A stretch of DNA of 64,000 bases from assembly GCA_003344405.1 (NCBI GenBank), contig NOWV01000004.1:1054001-1118000 (forward strand). The letters run 5' to 3'. Shown in pieces: positions 12,731 to 33,787 of the stretch; positions within the stretch are counted from its first letter, which is position 1; every line of letters begins with the position of its first letter. The position numbers and the translations under genes are program-made. The stretch is from Trichoplax sp. H2. Taxonomy: Eukaryota; Placozoa; Uniplacotomia; Trichoplacea. The notes under the pieces were generated by a model. It worked only from the letters and a program-made list of their open reading frames with translations, did no database searches and had not been told where the DNA came from.

Positions 12731-15700
12731 ATGGTTGATGTTGGCGAACTCCTACAATTAGCTGAAAAAGTGAGTATTACTGATATAACTTTTGACATTT
12801 TTTATAAATACTTGTTCCCGTAGCACTCTTTATGAAATTAACTAAGAAATTGTACCAATTTGAGGATGATCGTCCTATGAAGCGAAGGCGTATAGATGGC
12901 AGTGATGATCATAAAAGTTTAGGTGCTTCATCCAGTGGAAACAGCAGCTCCGCAGCTGCAGCTATAACTAGTAGCACAAAGTTGAGCAATGAAGAGCGTG
13001 ATAAAATCTTAGCCATGCTAGATGATGAGCCAGAGGTAAATACGTTGATTGATTATTGAAGCAAATACATCAGTCATGTTTCACCCTAAAATGTTGTTGT
13101 TAACTTAGTACGCTTACAATCTAGACGGTTTCGCGTATGTTCGCTTTTAAGAGGTATCATGCAGACCGTACTTTAGTTTACAGTATTCTGATTTACAAGT
13201 ATTTGCAAACAATACAGTCTGCGGTCAAAGCAGGGACAACTCGAGGGAAAAAAATCATTATTTCCTTCGAGTTATCCCTCGTTAAAGTTATGCTACAATA
13301 CTTAACATTATTTGTGGCTTCATTTGAATAGACCTTATAGACACTCAGTCTGTCACCATGCTCTTACTGTTTACAAAGTTTCATTTTCAACTGTATATAT
13401 GTCGTTTACCGTATAGATAATCGGTCATTTTGCAAAATAACTGATGCAAAAGCAGGGTTTCTTCATCAAGTAGAGCACTGTACTTAAGTCCTTTTACGTT
13501 AATATGCGCTGCAAAGCACATTATACAAAGCTATTCACTACTATATAGTGTATCTGTCAATAAGAACAAACTATCATTACTGCCCTACTGATGTAACACA
13601 TTCTATTATCTGTACATTAAAAGTGTAAGTAGACTTAACAATATGTGATTATAATTAACTCATGCTGTCTGATTGTATTGACGTACGATATCAAAGACAG
13701 AATCATTAGATTCGCATAGCCTAAAGAAGTTGATACTAAGTTTCGAGAAGAAGGTATCAAAGAATCAAGAGATGAGAATTAAACATCCTGATGATCCAAA
13801 GAAGTACGTTAGTAAAATTTTAATCTCTAACATACTATGCACCATAATCTATGTTAAAAGGATAAGATACGTATGTATACAACTAGTAAAAATATAATAT
13901 GACGTGGTAGATAATTTATTTATATTGCTAATTATAATTAATAATTATGTAAGTTAAGTATAAATCACCATCTTCACATCTGATTGACCCTGGTATTACT
14001 ACGGTATATAGCTATTTGTTAAACATAATAACTTACTTGTCAATGCATAGATTTATGGAATCTGAAATTGAATTGTATGAAGAAATTCAGAAATTGAATG
14101 TCATTGCTACTGCCCCGGAACTCTATCCACAATTGGTCGAGCTAAACACTATCAAATCCTTCGTTGATCTGCTGACTCACGATAATTCTGGTAGTTTTCA
14201 CTTAATTATAATTATAAATATTTATTTTATCACTTTAATAAGCTATGCAGTACTGCTAAAGAGATAGAACTATAAAGCTATATGGCCATTACGAATTTAG
14301 AGCATAATGAGACATACTGCTTCTCATCATTGTTGTAGTTATTGGTTACTACTTACTTTATACCTACCCTTCTACTTCAGCTCTTGAAATGTCGTAATTA
14401 TGTCCGATTTTCTATTATACAGATATATCCATTGCAATTGTGGATTTACTACAAGAGATGACTGATGTTGATAGTTTACACGAAAGTCATGAGGGAGCAG
14501 TGGCATTAATAGACGTTCTGGTTAGACAAACCGTTTTCATTCATTAACATAATAATTAACTTTTATGCTACTGTCCGTGATATGCGTGACATAAGTAAAA
14601 TTTGTTTTTCCCTTATATTTGCGTATCGTGATAAAATGATTTAGGTGGAGAATCAAATTGTCACTTTATTAATTCAAAACATTGAACGACTAAACGATTC
14701 TATAAGAGAAGAAGCTGATGGAGTTCATAATACGCTAGGTTTGACTTTTGACTAACAATAAATTACGTAATTGGACGCTTTTTACGTATTAAATTATTAA
14801 AGTGATTGCTACTAACTTCATAAAATTATCGTTCTTGAAATTATAAACAAAGACACTTATTAATGACTTTCATTTATACTGTTCTAGCTATTATTGAAAA
14901 TCTAACAGAGTTTAAACCTGAGTTATCTACCGAAGCAGCTAATCAAGGACTTATGCAGTGGATTTTGAGGAGTTTAGTGGTAAGCAAATACTTCTTTTCG
15001 GATGAGAGATTGATTAGATTACAAACAGTCGTATTGTCATACATTGGAACGGTGTTATTATTTTAGGCGAAACGCAACACCTATGATGCAAATAAAGCCT
15101 ATTCTTGTGAAATACTTGCAGTCCTACTACAAGGCCACGAAGGTATACTTTAAACGTAAAGGGTGAGTATGATATTCTTCACGATTAGCTCATGCTTGCC
15201 ACAAAATTTTTATAGGGAATCGCACATTGTTAGGCGAATTAGAGGGTATCGACACACTACTTCAAATATTGTCTGTAAGTTTCGCTCAAATTTCGTTCTA
15301 TATTACTTATACGAGTACAACTATAACGGGCGTTTATGTAGTATCCTATCATGTCTGTAATATTTTCAAGGTATATCATAAGCGAGACCCAACCACCGCA
15401 GACGAAATTGAAATGCTGGAAAATTTGTTCGATTGCCTGTGTTCATCATTAATGCAGTGTCCTGGAAATTGCGAAAGATTTTTACGTGGTGAGGGTCTAC
15501 AGTTAATGATATTGATGCTAAGGTAGGTGTATTGAATTATTATTAAATATTATTATCAACTGACATCCGTTTACGTGATACTCTTTCTAATGATTCCTAC
15601 CATTTTAGATCGAAAAAGCTTAGTAGCAAAGGAGCAATAAAAACTTTAACTTATGTTTTATCAAACTATAATGGACCAGATTGTGCTGTAAAGTTTATAG

Positions 15701-16902
15701 AACTATTTGGTTTACGTAGTCTTTTTCCTTTATTTATGAAAGTATGACGCCGTGTTGCATCTCCTTTCGAAATTTACAATAAAGTAGTAGCTACAAATTT
15801 CAATGTTATGAGTTTGCTTTATTATTATTTAGACACCAAAAATGTTTAAAAAACTGACCAATGAAAGTGAGCATATAGGTTAGAATTTATCAACATTACA
15901 TCAATCACTTTAAACTTTTATTCTGAAACTTTTACAAATAAAGCGAGAAAAATTCTTCTTATGATGAATTGCTATGTTTTGTTGAAATCTAGAACACATT
16001 TGCTCCATTATGGTCCATTTATTTCGGCATAGTTCAGGACAATCCAAATCTAGATTAGCGAATAAATTTATCGAAAACGATTTCGAGAAGGTAAATTAAT
16101 CATTACTAGAATTAATACTTAGTGTTCGTATCGACGGATTATATTTAGAGAAACATTATTTTATTTTAGGTGGATCGTCTTATGGAGCTACATTTTGAGT
16201 ATATGCATCGTGTTCAAGAATGTGATAATAAAATCGAAGAAGAAAAGCGAGTAAGTCAGTATCCATAAAAATTTACAAAGTACTGTCATATCTTCGACTT
16301 AGGATTTTCTAAAATGTTTGCACTCTGGTGCTGATGCACTAATTTTACGTAATTTAAGGTGATAAATTGATTAATGATAATGCTGCTGACTTACTAGTGA
16401 TTTCGGGCAAACACTGTTTCTCGTAGGAATTAGCTGATGATGGTGAAGAGATTGACGAAAGTTTAGAAGAGGAATTCTATCTACGTCGATTGGATGCAGG
16501 TCTTTTTAGCCTGCATCTTATTGATACGATCATGTTGGAGGCTTCAGCTGCTGGTGGTCCAAATGTATGTCTAATGCACCTGCACAAACTTTACGTTTTT
16601 ATACACTAATTCGCTACTCTTTATCCAGGTAAGGCATCGTATTCAAACGTTATTAAATCAGCATGGAGGTTCCATGAAGGCTGTAAAGGATATCATGCGA
16701 GGTATAGTACATCTTTCGATACCGTAGCAGGTCTATTTTACCACTTATTTTAATTAAGGGCAAAAATGTATCTAACTTGACGCACGAATTTAATCTTTTA
16801 TTTTAATGTATAGAATATGCAAGTCAAATCGGTGACGCAAATAGTAAAGATAGCAAAGATGCAGAACAACGTCGCATTTTGTCGTTAATCGATAGATTTT
16901 AA
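12731..16902 (+). CDS. CTNNBL1: Beta-catenin-like protein 1 (armadillo-repeat, PRP19 complex)
   Basis: Seventeen exons: 12731-12769, 12847-13035, 13697-13803, 14051-14190, 14423-14520, 14645-14738, 14888-14979, 15067-15142, 15216-15274, 15371-15522, 15609-15741, 15833-15878, 15993-16090, 16170-16250, 16427-16564, 16629-16701, 16814-16902. The product is 567 aa (human 563). It begins MVDVGELL, like the human MDVGELL, then has a basic KRRR patch typical of a nuclear localisation signal, then the armadillo-fold body (NIERLNDSIREEADGVHNTL, GEGLQLMILMLR, FYLRRLDAGLF). The family binds the PRP19-CDC5L complex of the spliceosome in the nucleus. The exon 2 start is uncertain: 12847 pairs with the strong donor after 12769; 12824 with a donor after 12773 is also in frame. 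The acceptor of exon 3 is also weak. Confidence 0.95.
13233..13278. other. Strong inverted repeat (hairpin) in CTNNBL1 intron 2
   Basis: The arms at 13233-13250 and 13261-13278 are 18 nt each and complementary at 16 positions; one of the two mismatches would be a G-U pair in RNA. A 10-nt AT-rich loop separates them. It lies in the long second intron (13036-13696), well away from the splice sites. It may be a structured RNA or a remnant of an inverted-repeat element; the sequence alone does not say which. Confidence 0.5.
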
Positions 16903-17348
16903 GTTCATAAAACTATCAATAACTCGTTATTACAGGATATACCGCATAGATTTATTAAGTCATAACGTTATTGCTTGCAATTATACATGCATTAACGCCT
17001 GCGGTGGTCTATAGCACAATGTTATATATTAAACTTATTAATTCCTAAAGTTATTGTAAATTCAGTAGACTGTGTTCAATGTGATCGATTACTTAGACAC
17101 TTTAAACATATCGAGACCTTTATTATTTTAATCATGATCAAGACATAAGGCACAGCTTCGGCTGCATTAGGCCTTGCTCATTAAACTTTAGATTCTTTGA
17201 TTCGCATAAGTCTATTGACACTGCGATATATTTTACAATAAATTATTCTTCGGTAACCCTTAGCACTAGATTAATGGCAGGTTATGCTTAATTACCATGA
17301 ACTTAGATGTTACAGTAAAAGTAGTATTATGCTAATAACAAAATCGAA
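16903..17348. other. Convergent intergenic region (CTNNBL1 / SUPT16H 3' ends)
   Basis: About 450 bp separate two stop codons facing each other. The region is AT-rich, has no ACAGT cluster and shows no coding region. It presumably holds both 3' UTRs and polyadenylation sites. Confidence 0.5.
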
Positions 17349-25426
<8,078 letters not shown>

Positions 25427-25478
25427 GTTACTGAGTACGGCGCCAATTTTAAAAGGCATGCGCAGGGCTTAATGTACC

Positions 25479-25748
25479 TTGTACAATGTACTGTACTGTA
25501 CAGTATACAGTACAGTAGTAATGGTACGGTACTGTACGTAAAGTGGTAAAGTCATACAGTACAGTACAGTACTGAGCACACAGCACAGTGTGGACCATGC
25601 TCTGGGATTAGACCTGACTGGGATACAGTATAATGTACTGTACACTGTACAGTACTGTACTGTACTGACTGTTTTTTTAGCAGAGGTGAAAAGTGTTTGG
25701 ATCCGTTTTTTTACCCCTATGGTTTTTTTTAGTACAGTACAGTAAAAT
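25479..25748. promoter_or_regulatory. ACAGT/ACTGT pentamer cluster upstream of SUPT16H
   Basis: This cluster of the pentamer in both orientations begins about 55 bp upstream of the SUPT16H start codon (minus strand). It includes palindromic centres such as GTACTGTACAGTA. A single isolated copy also occurs in SUPT16H intron 2 near 25018-25034. Confidence 0.6.
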
Positions 25749-25937
25749 GTACATTATCGTTTTTCTGGCCGTTCTTATGGGCCTTTCTAATATTATAGTC
25801 ATAGAAATTCAATATGTCTTATTATTGGTACTACTGAAATCGTGAAACTTTAGCGCGTTAGGGGCTACAAAATGAAGTACTCAAGAAAAATTGTCTTCCT
25901 TTTTAACAGTTCAGTAAAAAAAAAAAAAAACCTCAAT

Positions 25938-26122
25938 CTTACAGTACTGTACTGTACAGTGTGCAGTACTGTAGAAGTCCATTCTGGTAATGTACAGTAC
26001 TGTAAATAACGTACAGTACTGTACCGCACAGTAACTCTATTACAGCACTGGACAGTGTACACTGTACAGTACAGTATGATACAGGCTCATGCAGTACTGT
26101 ATTGTACAGTACTGTTGATTCT
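25938..26122. promoter_or_regulatory. ACAGT/ACTGT pentamer cluster, middle of SUPT16H-RNF31 divergent region
   Basis: A further block of the pentamer follows a 13-base A run (about 25918-25930) and an AT-rich spacer. It lies roughly midway in the 1.6 kb divergent intergenic region and contains both orientations. Minus-strand open frames across 25865-26335 are products of the repeat and not genes. Confidence 0.55.
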
Positions 26123-26228
26123 CAGTTTCTCACCACTTTGAGTATGTTATTACGCTGCTAAAAGTTGAATTTTGGCCTTCTGGGTGTCGTGAAGATAGCT
26201 AGATGAAACAGTATGATACCACAACATA

Positions 26229-26930
26229 CTGTAGCTAATTTGTATTACTACTGTACAGCATATTACGATGTTATACAGTACAGTACTGCATGAGATGTTA
26301 CAAAAATGACTACGAGACCATTTTAGATTGTACAACGTACAGTACAGTAAGAACTCGTTGGACAGCTTGTGCTAAGTTTGGGAATATTTCGCATATTACG
26401 ATGTTATACAGTACTGCATGAGATGTTACAAAAATGACTACGAGACCATTTTAGATTATACAACGTACAGTACAGTAAGAACTCGTTGGACAGCTTGTGC
26501 TAAGTTTGGGAATATTTCGCGCGCAGAACTGTACAATACGTACAGTACAGTATACAGTACAGTACAGTACAGTACATTAACATTACTGTACTGTAGTTAC
26601 AGTACAGTACAGTACAGTGTGCTAAGTACAACAATCGTATTGAAGGTTCGTACAGTACTGTACTACTCTCGAGCAACATACTGTACTAACCACAAGTCAG
26701 TTGATAGTTTCTCTTTTTAATAAATTACTAAAGTAAGAATACGCTATACAGTACAGTACAGTACTGTACTGTACTGTATAGGTGTTACTAGCTGCTATAA
26801 AAAAGGCATGCCACGATGAAACTAGAAACCAGTCTCTGGACTAAATCTTAAAAGGTACGGAAAGATTTAGTAGTCCATGCCAGTACTGTATACTGTACAA
26901 CTACACTGTACTGTACAGTACTAGATCAGA
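26229..26930. promoter_or_regulatory. Largest ACAGT/ACTGT pentamer cluster, upstream of RNF31
   Basis: This is the largest array in the window, ending about 90 bp before the RNF31 start codon. Runs of the pentamer in both orientations are interrupted by unique spacers, and the block contains a near-perfect tandem duplication (26259-26519). The plus-strand open frame 26418-26720 is driven by the pentamer and its translation is low-complexity, so it is not called as a gene. Confidence 0.6.
26259..26519. repeat. Near-identical tandem duplication, unit 133/128 bp
   Basis: A segment starting CATATTACGATG at 26259 is repeated directly from 26392. The copies differ by one 5-bp unit (an extra ACAGT in the first copy) and one visible substitution (GATTGTACA against GATTATACA). 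The high identity indicates a recent local duplication. The length difference of exactly one pentamer shows how such clusters can gain or lose units. Confidence 0.85.
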
Positions 26931-27022
26931 TTCTAGATTCGATTTTATTTTGTCGTGTTTTGGGATCTAGTCGTTAACGCCGGTGGCTAAATTTTTTTGA
27001 ATGGTCTAATTCTATACAGCTT

Positions 27023-30000
27023 ATGATGTCGTCAACTTCGCCGCATCTACCTGATCTACGTCAGAAACTCCTAAGCAAATGTGCTACAGGAAAATGTGAT
27101 GCTGAGTCCTACGAATTCGCCAAGCAGTTACTCAATACAGAAGTTGATGTTTCGTATTTTATCGTCAATTTAAAGCGTTATATCCGATTGAATCAGGTAT
27201 ACTATACGTAAACATCACGGCACTGAAGGCCATCGATACAAACAAATATAAGAGTAAAGTAATTCATACTACTGCATCCTGAATTAATCCTCATATAAAG
27301 TGTAGCAAATTGGTTATACTCGTATGCTTAATCGCTTATATTATCCTAAGATACAAGTAGAGTTTCATATACAAAACAAGCTTCATAATTAAATCATACC
27401 GTATACATGGACTGTGTGTGCTACAGCTAGTCTTATTGCAAATCAGTGTAATGGTAATATTCGGGTATACCCGTATATACGGTAGTATGCATCCTTAACA
27501 GTCTCGTGCATCTCCATCATTTTCAAACTCAATAACAAAATAGATCGACAACAGCACTGATATTCTCTCTATATGACTCTATATTTACGGATAAGTGACA
27601 TTTTTTTATTCTGGATAAGATTAGAAATTAAATTAAATTAAATTGAATTGGTCTAACAGATTTTTTTACTATCTGCTCTTATAACAGCATCAAAACAACT
27701 TCTTGAATATCATGATAGTTGCCATGTACTTCTTATCAAAATACGCTTCTAATTTGCTAAATGCTGGCGATAACACTATCTGGAGAACAATCCACTTGTC
27801 TAATAAAGTGTTTCAAGAAAAAGTTTATCCTATGCATGGAGCAACGCAAATATTAAGTTTTATGGGTTACACGGAAAGTACTTCCGGTTCCATGAAATTT
27901 CCTTCAAATGTATTACTGCCTGATTATTCGAAAGTGGCGAAAATTTTAATGGATTTGGTTGTAGGCATGGTCGAATTAAAGCAATTAGTTGATTATCCGA
28001 ATCCTGATCTACTAACAAATCAGGTATTAACGTATACTGTAGTATTATTGACACCTATTATGGATTTTGGATAGTAAAGCCAGTTCATGATACTCTATGG
28101 TAGTACTGAGTAATTTACTTGTTTATTAATAATAAAAATAATGTATAGGCGTACTTTATGATGTGTAGATGCGGCTTTAAATGTTATCACTGTTCATCCA
28201 TTTCATAGCAATTTTACATACATATCGAGCCTTGATTACTACTAAATAACTTCGCGAAGTTTAATTTTAAGCTATTTCTTTTAATCAACTATTGATACTA
28301 TATTACTACAAGATACAGCAGATTCAGATATCCTATTGTGATTAATTAAATTAAGTACTTTGATAACGTCTGAGCGATGATGATGTACTGTAGCTTGCTA
28401 TCTCGAGTCATGCACCTTATAGTAGGAATTAGTGATTTTTATATTTAGTTATAACGCGACATTGAAGGATATAACAGCATTTGTAACTCTAGATAGGCTT
28501 ATATTTGCTCGTAGGCTAAAGTATAAAAATTGAATTCTAATAACATCCTGCAGAACAGATACATGCTCACATCTGCTGCATCAGCAAACACTAAAGTCTC
28601 ACGAACAGCTCGAAAGTAGGAAAGATAAAGTGACTGTACAGTATTTATTTCATTTGGACGTCCGATAAATAGTTAATTAACTATAAAATTTAGTAGTAAA
28701 TATTACACTATATTCTGACAATGAATGCATCCGCTATAGCATAAACTGTGTACTGTAGAATTTGTAAAGTTATGAAAACGATGTTAATTGGCACTTTTGC
28801 TTGTTTATCATTCTTTAGACAAAATCGAAAGAAAGTGTATCTGCCAATAAATCTAAAGAAGGTAACACCTTTCACTTACCTCTTTCGACTAGAAATGTTG
28901 ATAATATAGTTGCAACACGTTTAATAAATTAGTTTACAGTTAGTTCAAGGAAGCATTAATCAATATATGTATTTACTGGCATATAAACAGTAACTATAGA
29001 TATTTCCTACTAATAATCTTCGGCGCTAATTCACTGAAAAAATTTTATCTTTCTTTGTGCATGTATCCACTGTCATGCTATTTAATAATTGCGCCCACAA
29101 CTGATAGCATCACTTGAACGATACTCGCATTACTAGGCATTATTCAGTAAATCTGTTATATTCTAAATTTTGCTGTACACCTGCAGGTGTACCAAATGAA
29201 TCTCATCAAAATTCATCCGTTACACAAAAGAATCAATCTGTTGCGAGTACGCAATGTTTATCGAAGCCACCTGTTTTAGCAACAGTTCAATCTATCCAGG
29301 TAAGATACTAAATCCAAGTAAATTGCGATATTTGAGATATTTTCAGCCTTGGAATCACTTAGGATGATATAGCATAAACTGAGGAAACACAAGTTATAGC
29401 AACTTAAAAATTATAGCTAAATGTATCTGCTACATGCAGTATAGTTATACATACACTCAATTCTATTTTTATTCTACCTAGGATAAACTTATAATGGAAA
29501 AACTACGTGCTGCTTTTGTTGATCTTTTACACATGGATGAAAGAATTGATGTTGGCTTAAAATTAATCAACTTCGGATATTCAGATGAAATTGCAATAAC
29601 AGCTGCCAAGTCCTGCACTGATATACAAAGTGCACTAGATTTTTTAGACCGCCAATGTGTTATTTGCTTTGATACATTTCCTGCGAATGAGGTAAATATT
29701 TTAAAATTTTATGCTCTCCTATTCTAGCCTGCTAACAATGCTAGCTTTATAAATATATCGAATACTTGCTTATTGAATAATCTTTGGCCTTTTAACTGCG
29801 TCAGTACGTAACATAATTATTAATGACTACTATTTGTTAACCAAAAATCCATCCTAAGCAGCCAACAAAGTAAAACAGGTTGCACAGTTGCGGATTAAGT
29901 TAATAGCTACAACGTGTGCGGCTTCCTTTACTATTTGGTTTCTTATTTTTCGGCTATTGATGAACCATATCGTATACATTCTTTCCGATTCTGACCCTAT

Positions 30001-33000
30001 GACCAGTTTATGTTACCTTAAAATCCAGTGTTTTTCAGTAAAGAATGATAGTAGACCTGGCCACAGTTATTTTCCATACTGTATGTATATTAGGTACCGA
30101 CATAAGCAAAAATTATGTCATATACAGTATACTATTAAGTGCTAGCTTGTTTAATTTTATTTTAGACTGTAGCAAAGGTTTACTTATTAATAGATGAGAA
30201 TTAAGTAATAAGCGTCTACCAATAAAAGGATACTAATTATAAACTCTGAGAATTGTATGCATTACAACATTAGCTTTCATATTAGTTAATTAATACAATG
30301 CTGATTTACCATTTTCTCACCTAATCTTTTAATAGGTGCTAAATTTTTCTGTCTGCCGACACGAATTTTGCAAAGATTGTTTATCGAAATTTATTGAATC
30401 TACGGTTAAAGAGAATAGTATCTTAAAGCTTAATTGCCCAGTATGCCAAATGCCAGATCTATCTATGGCTTCAGGAGAATATTTTAGCGTAGTTGACCAA
30501 ATGGTGAGACACGATACGCTTGATATTAAATACATAAATACAGTAACAATACGTAGGAGATTTATTTGCCTTATTAAGTTTCTCTTATTCTGATACTGTA
30601 ATGGGTTTTATGTAGGTTCGAAATCTGGTTAAAGATGGATATCTAGCGAAAGAAATATATGAATTATACGATATGAAGCTTAGAGATTATAATCTACATC
30701 AAGATCCACTATTTTTATGGTGTCCTCACGTACGTTCGTTACTATAATATTCATTATCTTTTTAATTTATTATAATATACTTATAAGAATTTCATACCTC
30801 TTCTAATAAAAAAGCAGTTATTAAAGTTGCATATGCTGTATGATTATCATTAGATTTTTTGGCGACATAGAATATAAAATTCCCTAGCGATCGTTAACTT
30901 ACTATTAATATATCGTGGCCTTAATCTACCATTTTATTACTAATAATTGGTATTTTTATACATAATTTGCTTGTTTGGTTTATGTACATGAAAAGCAATT
31001 AGATGACCACTTAAGTAGAGTTAATTTCGAAATGAAGCTTAAATATGTGAAAGCTACTCGAATCTAATCTATATAAAATATCAACTTTGGAAATCTATGA
31101 ATTTAGCGCTAGTCCGAGCTAATAATAGAAATTGCTTAATTTTGTAACAGTGCTCGAATGGTTTTGAGAGAGATCCCTTTTCTCCACTAAAAGTTCAATG
31201 TAATTTGTGTCTCAAATTTACATGTTATAAATGCCGTATCAAGGTTGGAGAACTTATTTTAAGCTCTATGTCAACTTTATAATGTATTTGCTGTATATCT
31301 TATGTAAAGATCCTGTAATCGACGTAACTTTATTAGTTAACGTTTAACATTTACGCCTAGTTGTAGACTGAATACAAGTAACATCTTTTATCTGAAGGGT
31401 ACAGTACATAAATATTATTAGCACGCAGTTAAGTAATGTTACTGCAGTAGTGAAACTGTGAGAGTATTATACTTCGATTAAATGATTTAGTATAGAGTTC
31501 CTTCATTATTAGTATATAAAATATTGCACTAGTTTGAATAGATATAACAATGTTGATAAGTTCTGTAATAAAAATTAATCTAGTGGAATAAACTACATGA
31601 TGACGTAAACTGCAAAGATTACCGGAAAAGGCTATCTGAAAAGAAGAATGAGGAAGAGCTTCTATCCATTTTGAATGATCTAGAGAAAACTGGATTGCGT
31701 ACGTCTATAAATCGTATTTGTAATTTATTGATGTCCTACGTTAATATTAATATAATTAGTATACTTTAACAATTAAATTTTTTAATTTCCGTTGATACGT
31801 TATCAATATTATAATATTGTTACCATCATTTCTAAGAATTAGCCATTCTGTAGGAATGTCTGTCAATTCGGTCATTCCTTAGATTAACATTAACCACATC
31901 AATGGAATGAGTTCACCTAGTATACAGTATATTAACTAATTTCTTGTACTAAATTGGTATAAAAGATGGTTGTAAATTAAAATTTATTATTAATTATGAT
32001 GCTATTTGTAATTTCATACAAATTCAGAATGTCCTTCTTGTAACTGTAAATTTGAGCATGCCAAAGGTGGTTGTATGCATATGACATGCTCAAATTGTAC
32101 GTTTCAGTTCTGTTGCGGATGTGAGCATCAATTTTATGAAAATTCGAAGGTATGGACTGTTATGTTAACTAATTTTTTATTGATCTATCTATGAATAATA
32201 TATTTTTAATGTGAACATGTGTCCTTGTAAGTAATCGATACGTGATCGGTGGTTATTTTTACTTATAAGTATGTAGAAGTTAGAATAGTAATAATCACAA
32301 TAAAAATTTTATTTTATTAATTATTGGTACTACATATATTCAGCAGTATACCGCACATTATGTATCTCATAGAGCAAATCATTTTTTTGTTACTGTGTTT
32401 GCAAGCACAACGTGTGATATTATTTATTATATGTTGCACTAATATTAATATATTTCGATAATTGATTGATATTTAGAATGTGTCAACTTTTAAAATCTTC
32501 TTGATTTGTATCCTTAAAAATTAGTCGTGCCAATTTCTGAACTGTCGTATAGATGGATTACATGCCCACCATCCGCGTAATTGCCTGTACTATTTACGTG
32601 ATTGGAGTGTTGATCGATTACAAAAGTTGCTAAGGGAAAATAACAAAGAATTTGATACTTCAATGCCATCTGATCACGACGGTATTATAAAATGCAGATA
32701 ACATATAACTTAAACACAGCATTTCTTATACTTTATAGTAATGTATTGTTCACTTACTATCGCTTTTTTCTGTAATGCAACAAGACTCGAACAAAGTAGT
32801 TATGATATCGTAATGGCAATCTATGCCTTAGCGCTTTATAATTATGTGTAATGCCATACACTAATATAGCACATTCAAAGCTGTATCTAATCCACAGTTG
32901 GACTTATGGCTTATATAGGCAGATGTCATATTATAGAATTGAAAGAAAAAGAAGATAGTGCTACGATTGAAACGGAAGAGAGAGAGTGTAATAGGGAAGC

Positions 33001-33787
33001 TCCAGTAGGATATCGAGGTGTTTGCATGTAAGTTTTCTGACTGTGTATATTCGTGATACGAGTGAATTTATGGTAAAATATTCGTATAAATTTTGATGAA
33101 ACATCCTCACTGTATGTTATGTAAATCCCACAATATTATATTAGAATTAATTTTTCGAAAAATATAGATATAGATAATATACTTTGATAATTACTTTATC
33201 TGTATCTGTAAAATTAGTTGTTTACTGCATTTTATAATTAAATTTATTATCGATATTATTGATAGCTGTGTGCTAATAAATAAATATATAATCGGAATGA
33301 TTTTTTGAAAAGCTGTATTTATTTTTCTACATTCAATTTTATGTACAATAAGTATTACCATTATCATGTATAGCGAAATTATTGTTTTCTTTTTTTAACA
33401 TTATGGCACTACCCATCTTTTAGGAAGCATTTTAAAGAATATTTAGTTGAGTTGATTCGTCTTTACCAGTTGGACCCCGCGGATTTGTATGACATAAATG
33501 AATTGATAACAACTCTTTCAAGATATGGAATTTCTTACCCATCCGAAAGCAACGATAAGAAAGATTACATGGAAAAATTGCGAATGGTATGTTATAGGAT
33601 GGCCGTGGCCATAATTAAATCTTGCCTGAAAGTTTTTTACGTTGCATAAGAATTCCAATTTGCTAATCTATGTTTTTGATATCCTTTTTGATGGATATTC
33701 TTACTATTTACAATTAAAAACATCTATATTGTTATCATCTAATAGATAATAAGAAAAGACCTTGCGCTATCAGCAGTGAAGAAATGA
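27023..33787 (+). CDS. RNF31: Compact HOIP/RNF31-type RBR E3 ubiquitin ligase
   Basis: Fourteen exons: 27023-27196, 27688-28023, 28819-28861, 29187-29299, 29482-29691, 30336-30503, 30616-30729, 31151-31243, 31584-31698, 32028-32149, 32525-32681, 32919-33027, 33424-33586, 33746-33787. Phase is consistent; 652 aa (human HOIP 1,072). Order: PUB domain (about 20-170; WRTIHLSNKVFQEKVYPMHG), a short polar linker, UBA-like domain (about 223-280), RING1 from QCVIC, IBR (LWCPHCSNGF and following cysteines), RING2 with C457, C460, C476 and C479, then a linear-ubiquitin-determining domain (HAHHPRNCLYYLRDWS, KHFKEYLVELI). C471 and H473 match the catalytic C885 and H887 of human HOIP. The family is the catalytic core of LUBAC, which makes Met1-linked ubiquitin chains. 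The B-box and NZF zinc fingers that lie between PUB and UBA in human HOIP are not found. The first ATG was chosen; 27026 is equally possible. Confidence 0.93.

Noticed and set aside
25865-26720. Several open frames of 61-100 codons in the SUPT16H-RNF31 spacer
   Set aside because: They too are products of the pentamer clusters and their duplication, with repetitive translations and no domain.
28151-28210. Cysteine-rich reading CRCGFKCYHC, possibly a lost HOIP zinc finger
   Set aside because: The frame runs into a stop without a usable splice donor, and joining it to the flanking phase-0 exons is not possible as it stands.
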